NCBI GenBank assembly: GCA_004123355.1
Contig: SCHM01000001.1
Span: 8,876,193-8,940,192 of the forward strand
Origin: Amphirosellinia nigrospora
Taxonomy: Eukaryota > Ascomycota > Sordariomycetes > Xylariales > Xylariaceae
DNA: 64,000 bases
Direction: 5' to 3'
In this document: piece by piece, positions 49,971-61,735 of the stretch
How positions within the stretch are numbered: position 1 is the stretch's first letter
Layout of the letters: the number at the start of each line of letters is the position of its first letter
Notes under the pieces: generated by a model
What the model was told of the DNA's origin: nothing
The model's input: only the letters and a program-made list of their open reading frames with translations
Databases searched by the model: none
Program-made: the position numbers and the translations under genes

Positions 49971-50342
49971 TTTAATTAAATTTTTTATTTTATTAAAAAA
50001 TAAAGCTATAAAAATACATATTAAAAGATTATTATTATGTTTATATTAACTATTGCGATTTTTAATTCGTTAAAAAATTTTTTATTATAAGAATAAAACT
50101 TTATAACGTTTATAATTTTAAAAAATTTTTAAAAATATTTATAACTAAAAAAAACGCGATTTTTTAGCTTATAAAACTAAGCATATTAAATATATTTAAC
50201 TTTTTATATTTACGAATATTAATCTAACGATTATTATATTAATAAATTTAATAATAAACAGATAAACTTTATATACTAGTGCTTAATAACGCTATAATAT
50301 TATTTTAAAATAATATAATATTTATTAAAATAAAATTATTAA

Positions 50343-50625
50343 TATTATAATTATAGTATTATTTACGTACAAAGTTAATATATTAGTATTAACGTATAAT
50401 AGCTAATTATAAACTGTAGCATTAGCTATTTGTATAATAAAATTAAGCTAATATGCCCGCCTAATTTAGTCGTATAATATATTGCAGCAAAATTCTTTTT
50501 ACATAAAAAAATTCTCCGTATAAAAGCCTAGCTTTCGTACGAATAGTTAAAAAAATAAATCAATATATACTATATTTATCTTATTTATTATTACGTACAA
50601 TATCGTACTTTTTAGCCACCTAACA
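50343..50625 (+). repeat. Family-B solo LTR inside D1
   Basis: 283 bp in the same orientation as the E3 LTRs. It starts TATTATAATTATAG and ends TTAGCCACCTAACA, the best preserved family-B 3' end in the window. Perfect TSD ATTAA at 50338-50342 and 50626-50630. The matching place in D2 (58510-58514) holds a single ATTAA with no insertion. Confidence 0.92.
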
Positions 50626-53570
50626 ATTAAACTTTTTAAATAAATATAAAAAAAATAAATTCGAACTATAAATTAATTTATATAAAAGTTTACTAGATTT
50701 TTAATTAATAATATAATAATTTAAAAAGCTTAATAAAATAACAAGCTAAGTTTTTAAAATAAATATTATAATAAATATAAAACGTTTATTAGTTTTATAG
50801 CAAAAAAATTATTAAAAACTTTATTAAATAAACTAATAAATAGCTAAATAAAATTATTAAAATAAACATTAAAAAATTAAATATTGCTAAATTGTTTAAG
50901 CTTATAATTAATTTAAAAAAAACTTTATATAATACTAATTTATTTTAAGCTATATTATTAAAAAAAATTATAATAATAAAATTTTAAACAATATTTTAAA
51001 TTATTAAATAATAGTTATTAAGTTTTAATACAAAGTTTTTATATTAAGCATAATATAAATATTTAAAAAATCGTTAAAAAAAAAGCTTTTATTATTTATA
51101 AAACTAATAAACAAAAAAAATATAAAATTATTTAGCTTATTTTATAATAAAATCAACTTAAGCGGATTTATTAAAAAACGAAAAGTATATTTTTAAATAG
51201 TTTAAAACTAACTAAATAGCTAATATAATAAATTTTAAAAAGAACTTTTCGGGTATTTTTATAAAACGTTTTAAAATAAATACGCAAATTAAAACTAAAA
51301 AAAAACTTTAATATAATAAACTATATAGTTTATTATAAAAAATAATTACGAGCTATTAGTTTGTTTTTTAAAGCTTTAAAAACTTTAAATTAATTTTATT
51401 AAACGTATTTTATATACGAATAATTATTAAAAATAGCGTTAAAAAAGCAATAAACGTACTAAAAAATAATAAAAAAAAACACGTTAGATTTAATAATTAA
51501 TTTATAAATTAATATAAAAATTAATTTATATAGCTATAATAATATATATTACGAACTTTTTTATAATTAATAAAAAGCTTGCTAAATTATATATATTATA
51601 TAATTATATTATAATAAACTTTAAGTTTAATATATATATTTTTAACTAAATAAGTTATTTTTTAAACCTTAAAAATTTAACTTAAAAAATATAATATTAG
51701 CTAATAATAACGCAATTAAAATATATAGCTATAAAAAAATTAATATTAAAATATAAGAACTAAAAAAACTTATAGTTTATAAGTTTTATAATATAGCTTT
51801 TTGCTTTAATATAGCTATTAATTTTGTTTTATTATAAGTTTTTAATTATAAAAATATTTACTAAAAAAATAAACTTAACTCGGATTTTTTAAAATATTAA
51901 TAAAAAAAGCTTTTATATTTATTAACCCGAATATATAAATAATTTATTATAAAGTATTTTTTAATACGTTTAATAAAATATATTTTTTATATTTAAAAAA
52001 ACTTTTTAAACTTTTATATAAAGCGTTTTTAATTATAAGCTAATATATATAATATTAACGTTTAAAATATATAAGTCTTAAACTATTAAAATAATTATTA
52101 ATATATATTAAAAAAGTAATAATTTTTTTAAAAAAATAAAATTAAAACTATAAAATATATTAATTATAGTTTTATAAAAGCTTACTAAAAAATAATACAA
52201 AAGTTTAATTTAAAGTTTTTAAAGCTAATATTTAGCTAGCAATTAATTTTTACGAATTTAATAACTTTAATATAAAAATAATTATTTATAAAAAATAATA
52301 TTAATTATTAATAAATATTTAAAATATATATAAAATTATTATATTAATAAAAGCGCGCTAGTATTATATAAGTAGCTTTTAAAAATTATATATATTATAT
52401 TTAGCTTTATTATAAAAACAATATAACTATAATAAAATATAATAGCGAACTAGTAAATATTATAAATAAAACTATTTAACTAATAAAACTTATATAAAAT
52501 ATTTATAGTATTAAATTTACGATTTTTTATTATATATTTAAAATTTTAATAAAAAAACAAAACAAATTAAAACTATTATTAAATAATAAATAAGCTTAAT
52601 AAAAAATAAATATAACTTTTTATTTTTTATAGCTTAAAATAGTTCGTATTATAGTATATTTATATAACTAAACTTTTGCTATATTAATAACTAAAAAGCT
52701 TTTTATAAAAAGTTTTATTTATATTTTAATAATTTATAAAACTATATAAATTTAAACAAACTTTAAATATTTTATATTAATAATATATAAATATATAGCT
52801 TTTATTATAACTATTATTATAAAATATAAAAAAAAAAGTATAAAAAGCTTAATTTTAAAGTTTAAATAAAATATTTAATAAAATATTAGTTTTTTAATAT
52901 TTATTAAATTTAGTTATTATATAAAAATAAAATAATTGTTATAAAATATTATTTTTAATAAAAACGAATTTTTTAATAATAATAAAAATAAGTTTAAAAA
53001 TAATTTTTTAAAAATAAGCCGGAAAAATTATAAAAACTTATTAACTAAATTAATTATTAAAATATAGCTAAAATAATAATTAATATTTTTTATAAGCAAA
53101 AAAATAATAAACTAAAAAATTTATTACTAAAAAACTTTATTAAACTATTAAATTAAACCGAACAAAAAGTTAATTTAAACATAATAAGCTTATAAAAAAC
53201 GATTTAAAAAATTATATACTAAAAATTATTTATATATTAATTTAGAATTTTTTTTAATATATTTATATTATTAAAATTATTAAAACTATATTATTTAATT
53301 AGCTATAATATAATTAAAACTTATTAATTTAAATATAAGCTATAATTAATTTAATTATTTATATTAAAATTAAAATAAGCTTATATTTTTAAATTAATTT
53401 ATTAAACTATAAGCTATATATTTTAATATAGCTTAATTATATAAATTATTTATTATAAATAAAAACAACTATTAAAATAAAAAGCTAAACTGCTAAAAAG
53501 CTCTTTTAAATATTATAATATTTAAGTTTAAATATTAAATATAAAAAAAATAATATTAACTTATAAAAAA

Positions 53571-53760
53571 TATTTTTATAAAAGTTTATAATTTATTATT
53601 TATTTAATTATAAATATTAAATATTAATAAAAGCTTTAAATAAAAAAAAAAAATACTTTTATAAAAGCTTATTATTTATTATTTATTTAATCGTAAGTAT
53701 TAAATATTAATAGAAGCTTTAAGCGAAATAAAAAAAAAAATATTTTTATAAAAGCTTACG
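53571..53760. repeat. Tandem repeat of about 85 bp in D1 (two units plus a part)
   Basis: Units start TATTTTTATAAAAG or TACTTTTATAAAAG at 53571, 53655 and 53741. Each contains TTATTTATTTAAT, TAAATATTAATA and AGCTTTAA followed by an A-run. D2 has three units at the matching place. Confidence 0.8.
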
Positions 53761-55565
53761 AACTAAATAAAAAAAAGTTTTTTAAACTAGCATAAGCTAT
53801 TTTAAAGTTATTTATAAAAACTATTATTTTAAAAAAAATATATATATTATTAAAATCTATTTTTATTTCAAAATAATATAAAAAGCTCGATTTATATTTA
53901 TTAAAAATTATTTTAAGCAAATAAAATATATTATTTATAAAGCTACTAAAAAATAAAAATTAAAAAAAATGCTTAAAAGCTTAACTTTAAATAAGCTAAT
54001 TTTCAATTATATATAAATATATATATAAATTTAATAAATATAAATATTATAATAAATATAAAGCTTAGTTAATAGTATATAGAAATTAAAAACTAAGCTA
54101 TAATAAAAAATATTTATATAAATATTTTAGCAAAAAATCGTTTAAAACTTTAATAATAATTATTATTAAATTCGATTTTAAATTTAAACAATATAATGTT
54201 ATAAATATTTTATTAACGTAAAATTTATTAAAAAGTTTATATATATATATTTTTTAGCTATAAAAAAGCAAATATTATAATTAAATTATTATAAGCTTTT
54301 TATAGTTTATAGAATTTTTTTTATTATAATAAAAAAAGTTTTAAAATTATTAAAAAAATTAGTTTTAAATTAATATTTTATACGAACTTTATTATTTTTT
54401 AAAAAATAAAATATTTATTTTTATTTATATTAATAATATAATAGTTATATATACTTTTTAAAAACTTTAAATTAATTAATATAGCGATTATTATATTAAA
54501 ATCCCGTATAAATTAATTAAAATAAAATTTATAATAGTTTTTAAAAGTAAAAATAATTTAAAATAAATAAAAATAACTATTATAATTATTTTAAGCTTTT
54601 TATATCGAAAAAATCGCTAAGCTTTAAAATATAAATATTATAAATATATTATTATTTTAATAAAAGCAAATAAGCTATTTTTATATAAAAAAAGTTTTAT
54701 TTTTAAATATATAATAATATTAAAAAAAATAGGTTCGATTTTATATATAGCTATTATTACGCTTAAATATAACGTTTATTTTTAAGCTATTATAGTTTAA
54801 TTATAACTTTTTTTTTAAATATTATAAAACTATAAATAAAGTATTTTATACTTATTGCTTATATAATATTACGTATTATAATTGGCGATAAAAATAATTT
54901 TATAATAATAATATATATTATTAAATAATATTATTAATAAAAAGTTTTAAGCTTATATTATAAAGCTTTTTAGTAAAATTATAAGCTAAAAAACTAATAA
55001 ATAAAATATAATTATAACGTTTATTATAAAAGCTAAATTATTAGCGCTAGTTTAAGCTATTAAAAAAACTATTATATTAATAAATTTATTATTAAGCTTA
55101 ATATAACTTTATATTTATAATATATTTAAATTTAATATAATAACTAGTAAACTATAAAGCTAATTATTAAAAAATTAGCTTTTTTATATATTAAGCTATA
55201 ATATATTAATATTTATAACTATTAGTTATATTAAAAAGTTAAAAATAAAACTTTAATAATAATATATATTTATTAATAAATAATCGTAATAGTTTTTAAA
55301 GCTTTATTTATTTAATAATAATAATATTTTTTTAATAACTAAAGCTAGCTAAACTATTTATTAAGCTAATAATATTAACAAACTAATTATTTACGTTAAA
55401 AAAATCGAAAACTAATTAATAAGCAAAATTAACCGAATAAACTATTAATTAACTATATTTTATTTTTATTTATTAAATATTAAATTTAAATTATAAACGT
55501 TTATAATATAAGTAAAAAATTAATTAATTTTTATTTAAAGCTTTAAAAGCTATTATATATAATTT

Positions 55566-55695
55566 AAAAAAAAAAAAAAAAAACAACTATTTAAAAAGCT
55601 TACGATTTTACTATTTAAATAGCCGGAGTTTAATTTTAACCGGCTTATTTTTTTTTTTTTTTTTTTTTTTTTTTCTTTTTTTTTTTTTTTTGCTA
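55566..55695 (+). repeat. Conserved hairpin flanked by an A-run and a long T-run in D1
   Basis: An A-run of about 17 is followed by AAATAGCCGG, a 13-base spacer, CCGGCTTATT, then two T-runs (about 26 and 16) broken by a C. The same arrangement occurs in D2 (63480-63612). The AGCCGG/CCGGCT stem is kept in both copies while the surroundings are RIPed. It resembles a hairpin plus T-tract terminator in form only; the function is unknown. Confidence 0.7.
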
Positions 55696-56991
55696 CTTTA
55701 AAAAGCTTTAATAAATACGTATTATAGTACGTAAAACAAAAACCAGCGTATAAACTTAGCGGAAAGGTATATAGTAAAATAATAGCATAGTAATAGCGCG
55801 TTTAATTAAAATATTATATAAAGCGTAAAAAATTATTTAATATTTTTAAAACTAATTATTATTAAATAAACTATTAATTATTAAAATAAAAAATTATTTA
55901 TAGCTTTTTATAAACATTTTAAAAATATAATATTAATAATATATTTATTATTAATTATTTTTATATAGTTATTATTAAACAATTTATAAAATGCTTTTAA
56001 TATATTAAAAATATAAAGTTTTATAATAAACTAATAAACGTTTTAGCTAAAAGTAAAAAATAACGCGGCAATAATTTATATTACTTTTATATATAAATAA
56101 TAAGCTAAGCTAATAGTAATAAAAAAAGCGGCTATAATAATAATAATAATAATAATAAATAAACGTTTAATAAAACTAAAATAAAAACTAACGTTATTTA
56201 AATTATTTGTTTAGCTAAATTAATAAAAATATTAAAAAACTTAACATTAAACTAGCAATTTTAAAAATAAATTATAATAATAATAATTAAAGCTTAACAA
56301 CTAATATATAAAAATATAATAATAAAGCTTTATAAGCGTTATATATTTAATATAACTTAAATTAGCTAGCTAAAGCAAACTAAAGCGGCAAAAAGCATAA
56401 TAAAATATTTTTTTGCCCGAAAATAAAAAAAAAACAAAAATAAAAATAAACTATTAAGCTATTTAATAATAAATTATACGAATATATAAATAATATTATA
56501 AAAAAATAATAATATATAAATTTTTATTATATATATTAATAACTAAATATATATTAATATTAAACTTAATAATTATTAATATTATATATTATTAAAAACA
56601 ACTTAAATATATACTAAAAGTTTATAATTATTTAATTAAACTATATATAAATTAATATTAATTTTAGCTATTGTTTAAAAAGTGCGCGTATATAAATATA
56701 CGTAATTATTTATTTATAAGTTTTAAAACTATAATAGCTAAAAACAAAAAAAAAAAAAAAAAAACGGTTAATATTTATATAAATAAATTAACTATTACTA
56801 CTTATATAATTATTTATATTTATTTAGTTATATAATAATAATTAGCTTTATAATATTTATATTAAATATAGGTTATAAGTATTATTATTATAGTATATTA
56901 ATAAACGATCTATTTATTATATTTTATATAAATTATACGTTTATTAATTAAAACTAGAAAAAACAACTAAATCTGCTTTTTTAAAAAAATA

Positions 56992-57191
56992 TATTAAATT
57001 ACGCACTAACTAATAATCTATTTATATATTACTAGATAAATTACCCGGTTATTTACTTAATATATATATAGTGCGCTAGGGCTTAACTAGTAGCTAGTGC
57101 TCCCGTTAAGTACTTTATACTAGAAATGCTTTAATTAAGCTTAGCAGCAATATATAAATAGATTAATATACATATATTACTAAATCTAACA
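56992..57191. repeat. Family-D LTR (D1, right)
   Basis: 200 bp, starting TATTAAATTACGCACTAAC and ending ACTAAATCTAACA. Slightly more RIPed at its left end than the 49764 copy. Confidence 0.85.
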
Positions 57192-57196
57192 ACTTT

Positions 57197-57267
57197 ATCT
57201 GTAGATTTTATATATAATATACCATATATACTAGAGCCTTGTCTCTTTAAGTGTGTAAAGCGTAACA
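57197..57267 (+). repeat. Family-C solo LTR, right part
   Basis: 71 bp continuing the 49564-49763 sequence after D1 and its ACTTT duplication. It keeps CTAGAGCCTTGTCTC and GTGTGTAAAGCG, and ends CGTAACA directly before GCTAT (57268-57272). Confidence 0.7.
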
Positions 57268-57795
57268 GCTATAGCTTTATTAACTTTTAAATAATTAATA
57301 ATATTAGTTTATATAATATTTATAGTTAAATTCTACTTTAAAAAATAATAATATTATTATTAACTAAGCATTATTTTATTACTAAATACGTAAAATAATA
57401 TTAAGCTATAAATTAAAATTTTATAATATTAAACGTATAACTTAATTTAGCTTAGCTAATCGTTTAATTCGATAATTATAACTTTAAATAAAATAATAAA
57501 AACTAAAAATCGCGATTTAGCTATTTTTTAGTCGGAATTTTTTAAAAACGGCATATTAAATATAATTATAGCACTAGCTATTTTATTGCTATAGTTTAAA
57601 CGGGTATACTAAGCTTTATTACGCGAATTATAGCTTTACGCGCTTTTTTTAATCCATAAATAGTATTATTAAAAAAGCAAAAAAAAACGAATTTAATAAT
57701 AATAAAAAGTTAATTATAGGAATAAAATAATAGAGGAATTATAATATACGCGTAGGAAATTAGCTCTTAAAAAGTCGCGTAAATGAGGTGGCTAG
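57268..57795. mobile_element. DNA transposon, right internal segment (RIPed)
   Basis: About 0.53 kb ending at the right terminal repeat. It becomes progressively less mutated towards the end: GGTGGCTAGGTGGTCC is intact. On the minus strand a short stretch at about 57560-57660 could be a decayed helix-turn-helix start of a pogo transposase, but the match is too weak to assert. Confidence 0.45.
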
Positions 57796-57836
57796 GTGGT
57801 CCGTAAGGGGACGGTCCGTGGCATATCCACTTTACT
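57796..57836 (-). repeat. Right terminal inverted repeat of the TA-flanked DNA transposon
   Basis: Reverse complement of 18404-18444 except two C/T transitions. It is followed by TA at 57837-57838, the expected target duplication. Confidence 0.75.
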
Positions 57837-57838
57837 TA

Positions 57839-57935
57839 GAAGTATACCCTCTGGCTAGCTGCATTGTCAAGGCCGGTATACCGCCTAATAAATATTACTC
57901 ATCCGGTAAATCTATATAGGGGTCCAGGGCAAAGT
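57839..57935. other. 97-bp sliver of normal-composition DNA between transposons
   Basis: CpA- and TpG-containing DNA (TGCATTGTCAAGGCCGG) between the right DNA-transposon end and D2. It is the best candidate for the original continuation of the host arm that stops at 18403. Its last five bases (AAAGT) are the expected left TSD of D2; the partner lies outside the window. Confidence 0.5.
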
Positions 57936-58135
57936 TGTTAGATTACGCACCAACTAGTAATCTACCTATATATTATTAAATAGATTACCCGGTTGCTTAC
58001 TTAATATATATAGTAGTGCGCTAAGGCTTAACTAGTAGCTAGTGTTCCCGTTAAATACTTTGTACTAAAAATATTTTAATTAAGCTTATAGCAATATATA
58101 AATAAATTAATATATATATATTATTAAATCTAATA
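57936..58135. repeat. Family-D LTR (D2, left)
   Basis: Keeps ACCCGGTTGCTTACTTAAT and AACTAGTAGCTAGTG. Length 200 bp confirms the LTR size deduced from D1. Confidence 0.85.
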
Positions 58136-61100
58136 ATTAAAAATTTTATTATATTTTTATATTTTATCGAAAAATAAAGCTATAAAAATATGTACCGAAA
58201 AATTATTATTATATTTATATAACTACTACAATTTTTAACTTATTAAAAAACTTCTTACTATAAAAATAGGATTTATAACGTTATAATTTTAAAAAATTTT
58301 TAAAAATATTTATAACTAAAAAAAACGTAATCTTTTTAGTTTATAAAACTAAGCGTACCGAATATATTTAACTTTTTTATATTTACGAATATTAATTTAA
58401 TAATTATTATACCGATAGATCTAATAATAAACGGACGAACTTATATACTAATATTTAATAACGCTATAATATTATTTTAAAATAATATAATATTTACCGA
58501 AATAAAATTATTAAGCTTTTAAATAAATATAAAAAATATAAATAAATTCGAACTATAAGTTAATTTATATAAAGCTTATTAAACTTTTAATTAATAATAA
58601 ATAATTTAAAAAAATTTAACAAAATAATAAGCCGAGTTTTTAAATATAAATATTATAGCGAATATAAAACGTTTATTAGTTTTATAATAAAAAAACCTAT
58701 TAAAAACTTTGCTAAATAAACTAATAAATAATTAAATAAAATTATTAAAACAAATATTAAAAAATTAAATATTATTAAATTATTTAAGCTTATAATTAAT
58801 TTAAAAAAAGTTTTACGTAATATTAATCTATTTTAAACTATATTATTAAAAAAAACTTATAATAAAAATTTAAATAATATTTAAATTATTAAATAATAAT
58901 TATTAAACTTTAATATAAAGCTTTTATACTAAGTATAATATAAATATTTATAAAATTGTTAAAAAAAAGCTTTTATTATTTATAAAACTAATAAATAAAA
59001 ATATAAAAAATTATTTAGCTTATTTAACGAAAATTGATTTAAATAAACTTATTAAAAACGAAAAGTATATTTTTAAATAGCTTAAAACTAATTAAATAGC
59101 TAATATAATAATTTAAAAAGAATTCTTTAAATATTTTATAAAGCGCTTTAAAATAAATATACGAACTAAAGCTAAAAAAAAAAACTTTAATATAACGGAT
59201 TATATAGTTTATTATAAAAATATTTAATTATAAACTATTAGTTTATTTTTTTAAAGTTTTATTTTAAAAACTTTAAAACTAATATTTATTTTAAATATAT
59301 TGTTCGTATACGAATAATTACTAAAAATAGCGTTAAAAAAGCAATAAAACGTACTAAAAACTAGCAAAAAAAAAACATATTAAATTTAACAATTAATTTA
59401 TAAATTAATATAAAAATTAACTTATATAGCCGTTAATAATATATATATATAAGCTTTTTTATAATTAATAAAAGCTTGCTATTATATATATTATAAATTA
59501 CGCTATAATAACTTTAAATTTAATATATATATTTTTAATTAAATAAGTTATTTTTTAAACTTTAAAATATTAACTTAAAAAATATAATATTAGCTAGCAA
59601 TAGCGCGATTAAATATATAGCTATAAAAAATTAATATTAAAATAAAAAACTAAAAAACTTATAGTTTATAAGCTTTATAATATAGCTTTTTATTTTAATA
59701 TAGCTATTAATTTTATTTTGCTATAAGTTTTTAATCGTAAAATATTTACTAAAAAATAAACTTAACTTAAATCTTTTAAAATACCGATAAAAAAAGCCTT
59801 TATTTATTAACCTAAATATTAAATAATTTATTATAAAGTATTTTTAGTACGCTTAATAAAGCACGCTTTTTATACCCGAAAAAACTTTTTAAATTTTTAT
59901 ATAAAGCGTTTTTAATTATAAGCTAATATATATAAATAGTATTAACGTTTAAAATATATAAATCCTAAACTATTAAACAACTATTAATATAATTAAAAAA
60001 TAATAATTATTTTTCGAAAAAACAATAAAATTAAAACTATAAAATATTTAATTATAATTTATAAAGCTTATTAAAAAATAATATAAAAAACTTAATTTAA
60101 AGTTTTTAAAACTAATACTTAGCTAATAATTAATTTTTACGAATTTAATAACTTTAATATAAATAAATCGCTTATAAAAAATATATTAATTACTAATAAA
60201 TATTTAAATATATATAGAATTATTACGCTAATAATAAACGTGTTAGCACTATATAAGCAGCTTTTAAAAACTATATATGCTATATTTAGCTTTATTATAA
60301 AAATAATATAATTATATAAAATATAATAATAAACTAGCAAGTATTATAAATAAAACTATTTAATTAGCAAAACTTATATAAAATATTTATAAATTAAATT
60401 TGCGATTTTTTATTATATATTTAAAATTTTAATAAAAAAATAAAAAATTAAATCTATTATTAAATAATAAATAAGCTTAATAAAAAATAAATATAAACTT
60501 TTTGTTTTTTTATAGTTTAAAATAGTTCGTACTATAATATATTTATATAACCGAACTTTTTACTATATTAATAACTAAAAAGCTTTTTATAAAAAGTTCT
60601 ATTTATATTTTAATAATTTATAAAGCTATATAAGCTTTAAATAAACCCCGAATATTTTATATTTAGTAATATATAAATATATAGCTTTTATTATAACTAT
60701 TATTATAAAACGTAAAAAAAAAAAACATAAAAAGCTTAATTTTAAGCTTAAATAAAATATTTAGTAAAATATTAATTTTTAATATTTATTAAATCTAGTT
60801 ATTACGCGAAAATAAAATAATTATTATAAAAGATATTATTTTAACGAAAATAAATTTTTTAATAATAATAAAAATAAATTTAAAAATAATTTTTAAAAAT
60901 AAACTAGAAAATTATAAAAACTTATTAACTAAATTAATTATTAAAATAGCTAAAATAATAACTAACGTTTTTTATAAATAAAAAAATAACAAACTAAAAA
61001 ATTTATTATTAAAAACTCTATTAAATTATTAAATTAAACTAAATAAAAGCTAATCTAAATAATAATAAGTTTATAAAAAACAACTTAAAAATTATACGCC

Positions 61101-61455
61101 GAAAAATTACCTATATATTAATTTAAAATTTTTTTTTAATATATTTATATTATTAAAATTAAAAGTTATATTTTTAGCTTAGCTATAATAAATTAAAACT
61201 TATTAATTTAAATATAAACTATAATTAATTTAGCTATTTATACTAAAATTAAAATAAACTTATATTTTTAAATTAATTTATTAAATTATAAACTATATAT
61301 TTTAATATAGCTCGATTATATAAATTATTTATTATAAATAAAAAAATAACTATTAAAGTATAAAAAATTAAACTATTAAAAAGTTTTTTTAAATATTATA
61401 ATATTTAAGTTTAAATATTAAATATAAAAAAAAATAATATTAACTTATAAAAAAA

Positions 61456-61735
61456 TATTTTTATAAAAGCTTACGATTTATTATTTATTTAATCGTAAAT
61501 ATTAAATATTAATAAAAGCTTTAAATAAAAAAAAAAAAATATTTTTATAAAAATTTATTATTATTATTTACCCGATTATAAATACTAAATATTAATAAAA
61601 GCTTTAAATAAAACGAAAAAAAAATACTTTTATAAAAGCTTACTATTTATTATTTATTTAATTATAAATATTAAATACTAATAAAGCTTTAAACGAAATA
61701 AAAAAAAAAATTTTTTATAAAAGCTTACGAACTAA
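61456..61735. repeat. Tandem repeat of about 85 bp in D2 (three units plus a part)
   Basis: Units start at about 61456, 61540, 61625 and 61711 with TATTTTTATAAAAG-type heads and A-run tails. One unit more than D1. Confidence 0.8.

Larger units (their letters stand above)
49764..57191. mobile_element. LTR retrotransposon D1 (family D), complete, inserted in the family-C LTR
   Basis: LTRs start TGTTAGATTACGCACCAAC at 49764 (to about 49970) and TATTAAATTACGCAC at 56992 (to 57191, ending AAATCTAACA, 200 bp). Perfect TSD ACTTT at 49759-49763 and 57192-57196. Without the nested family-B solo LTR the element is about 7.14 kb. The interior is fully RIPed and is repeated along D2. The coding strand was not resolved. 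The LTRs are much less mutated than the interior. Confidence 0.85.

Noticed and set aside
25135-50625. CRISPR-like array from the repeated LTR units
   Set aside because: Seven copies of about 280 bp, kilobases apart and in both orientations, with TSDs; they are LTRs.
55566-55695. Bacterial rho-independent terminator
   Set aside because: The shape fits, but it sits inside a fungal retroelement and T-runs of 16-30 are common low-complexity tracts here.
60137-60340. 67-codon minus-strand membrane protein
   Set aside because: Chance frame in D2; the same stretch of D1 is not open.
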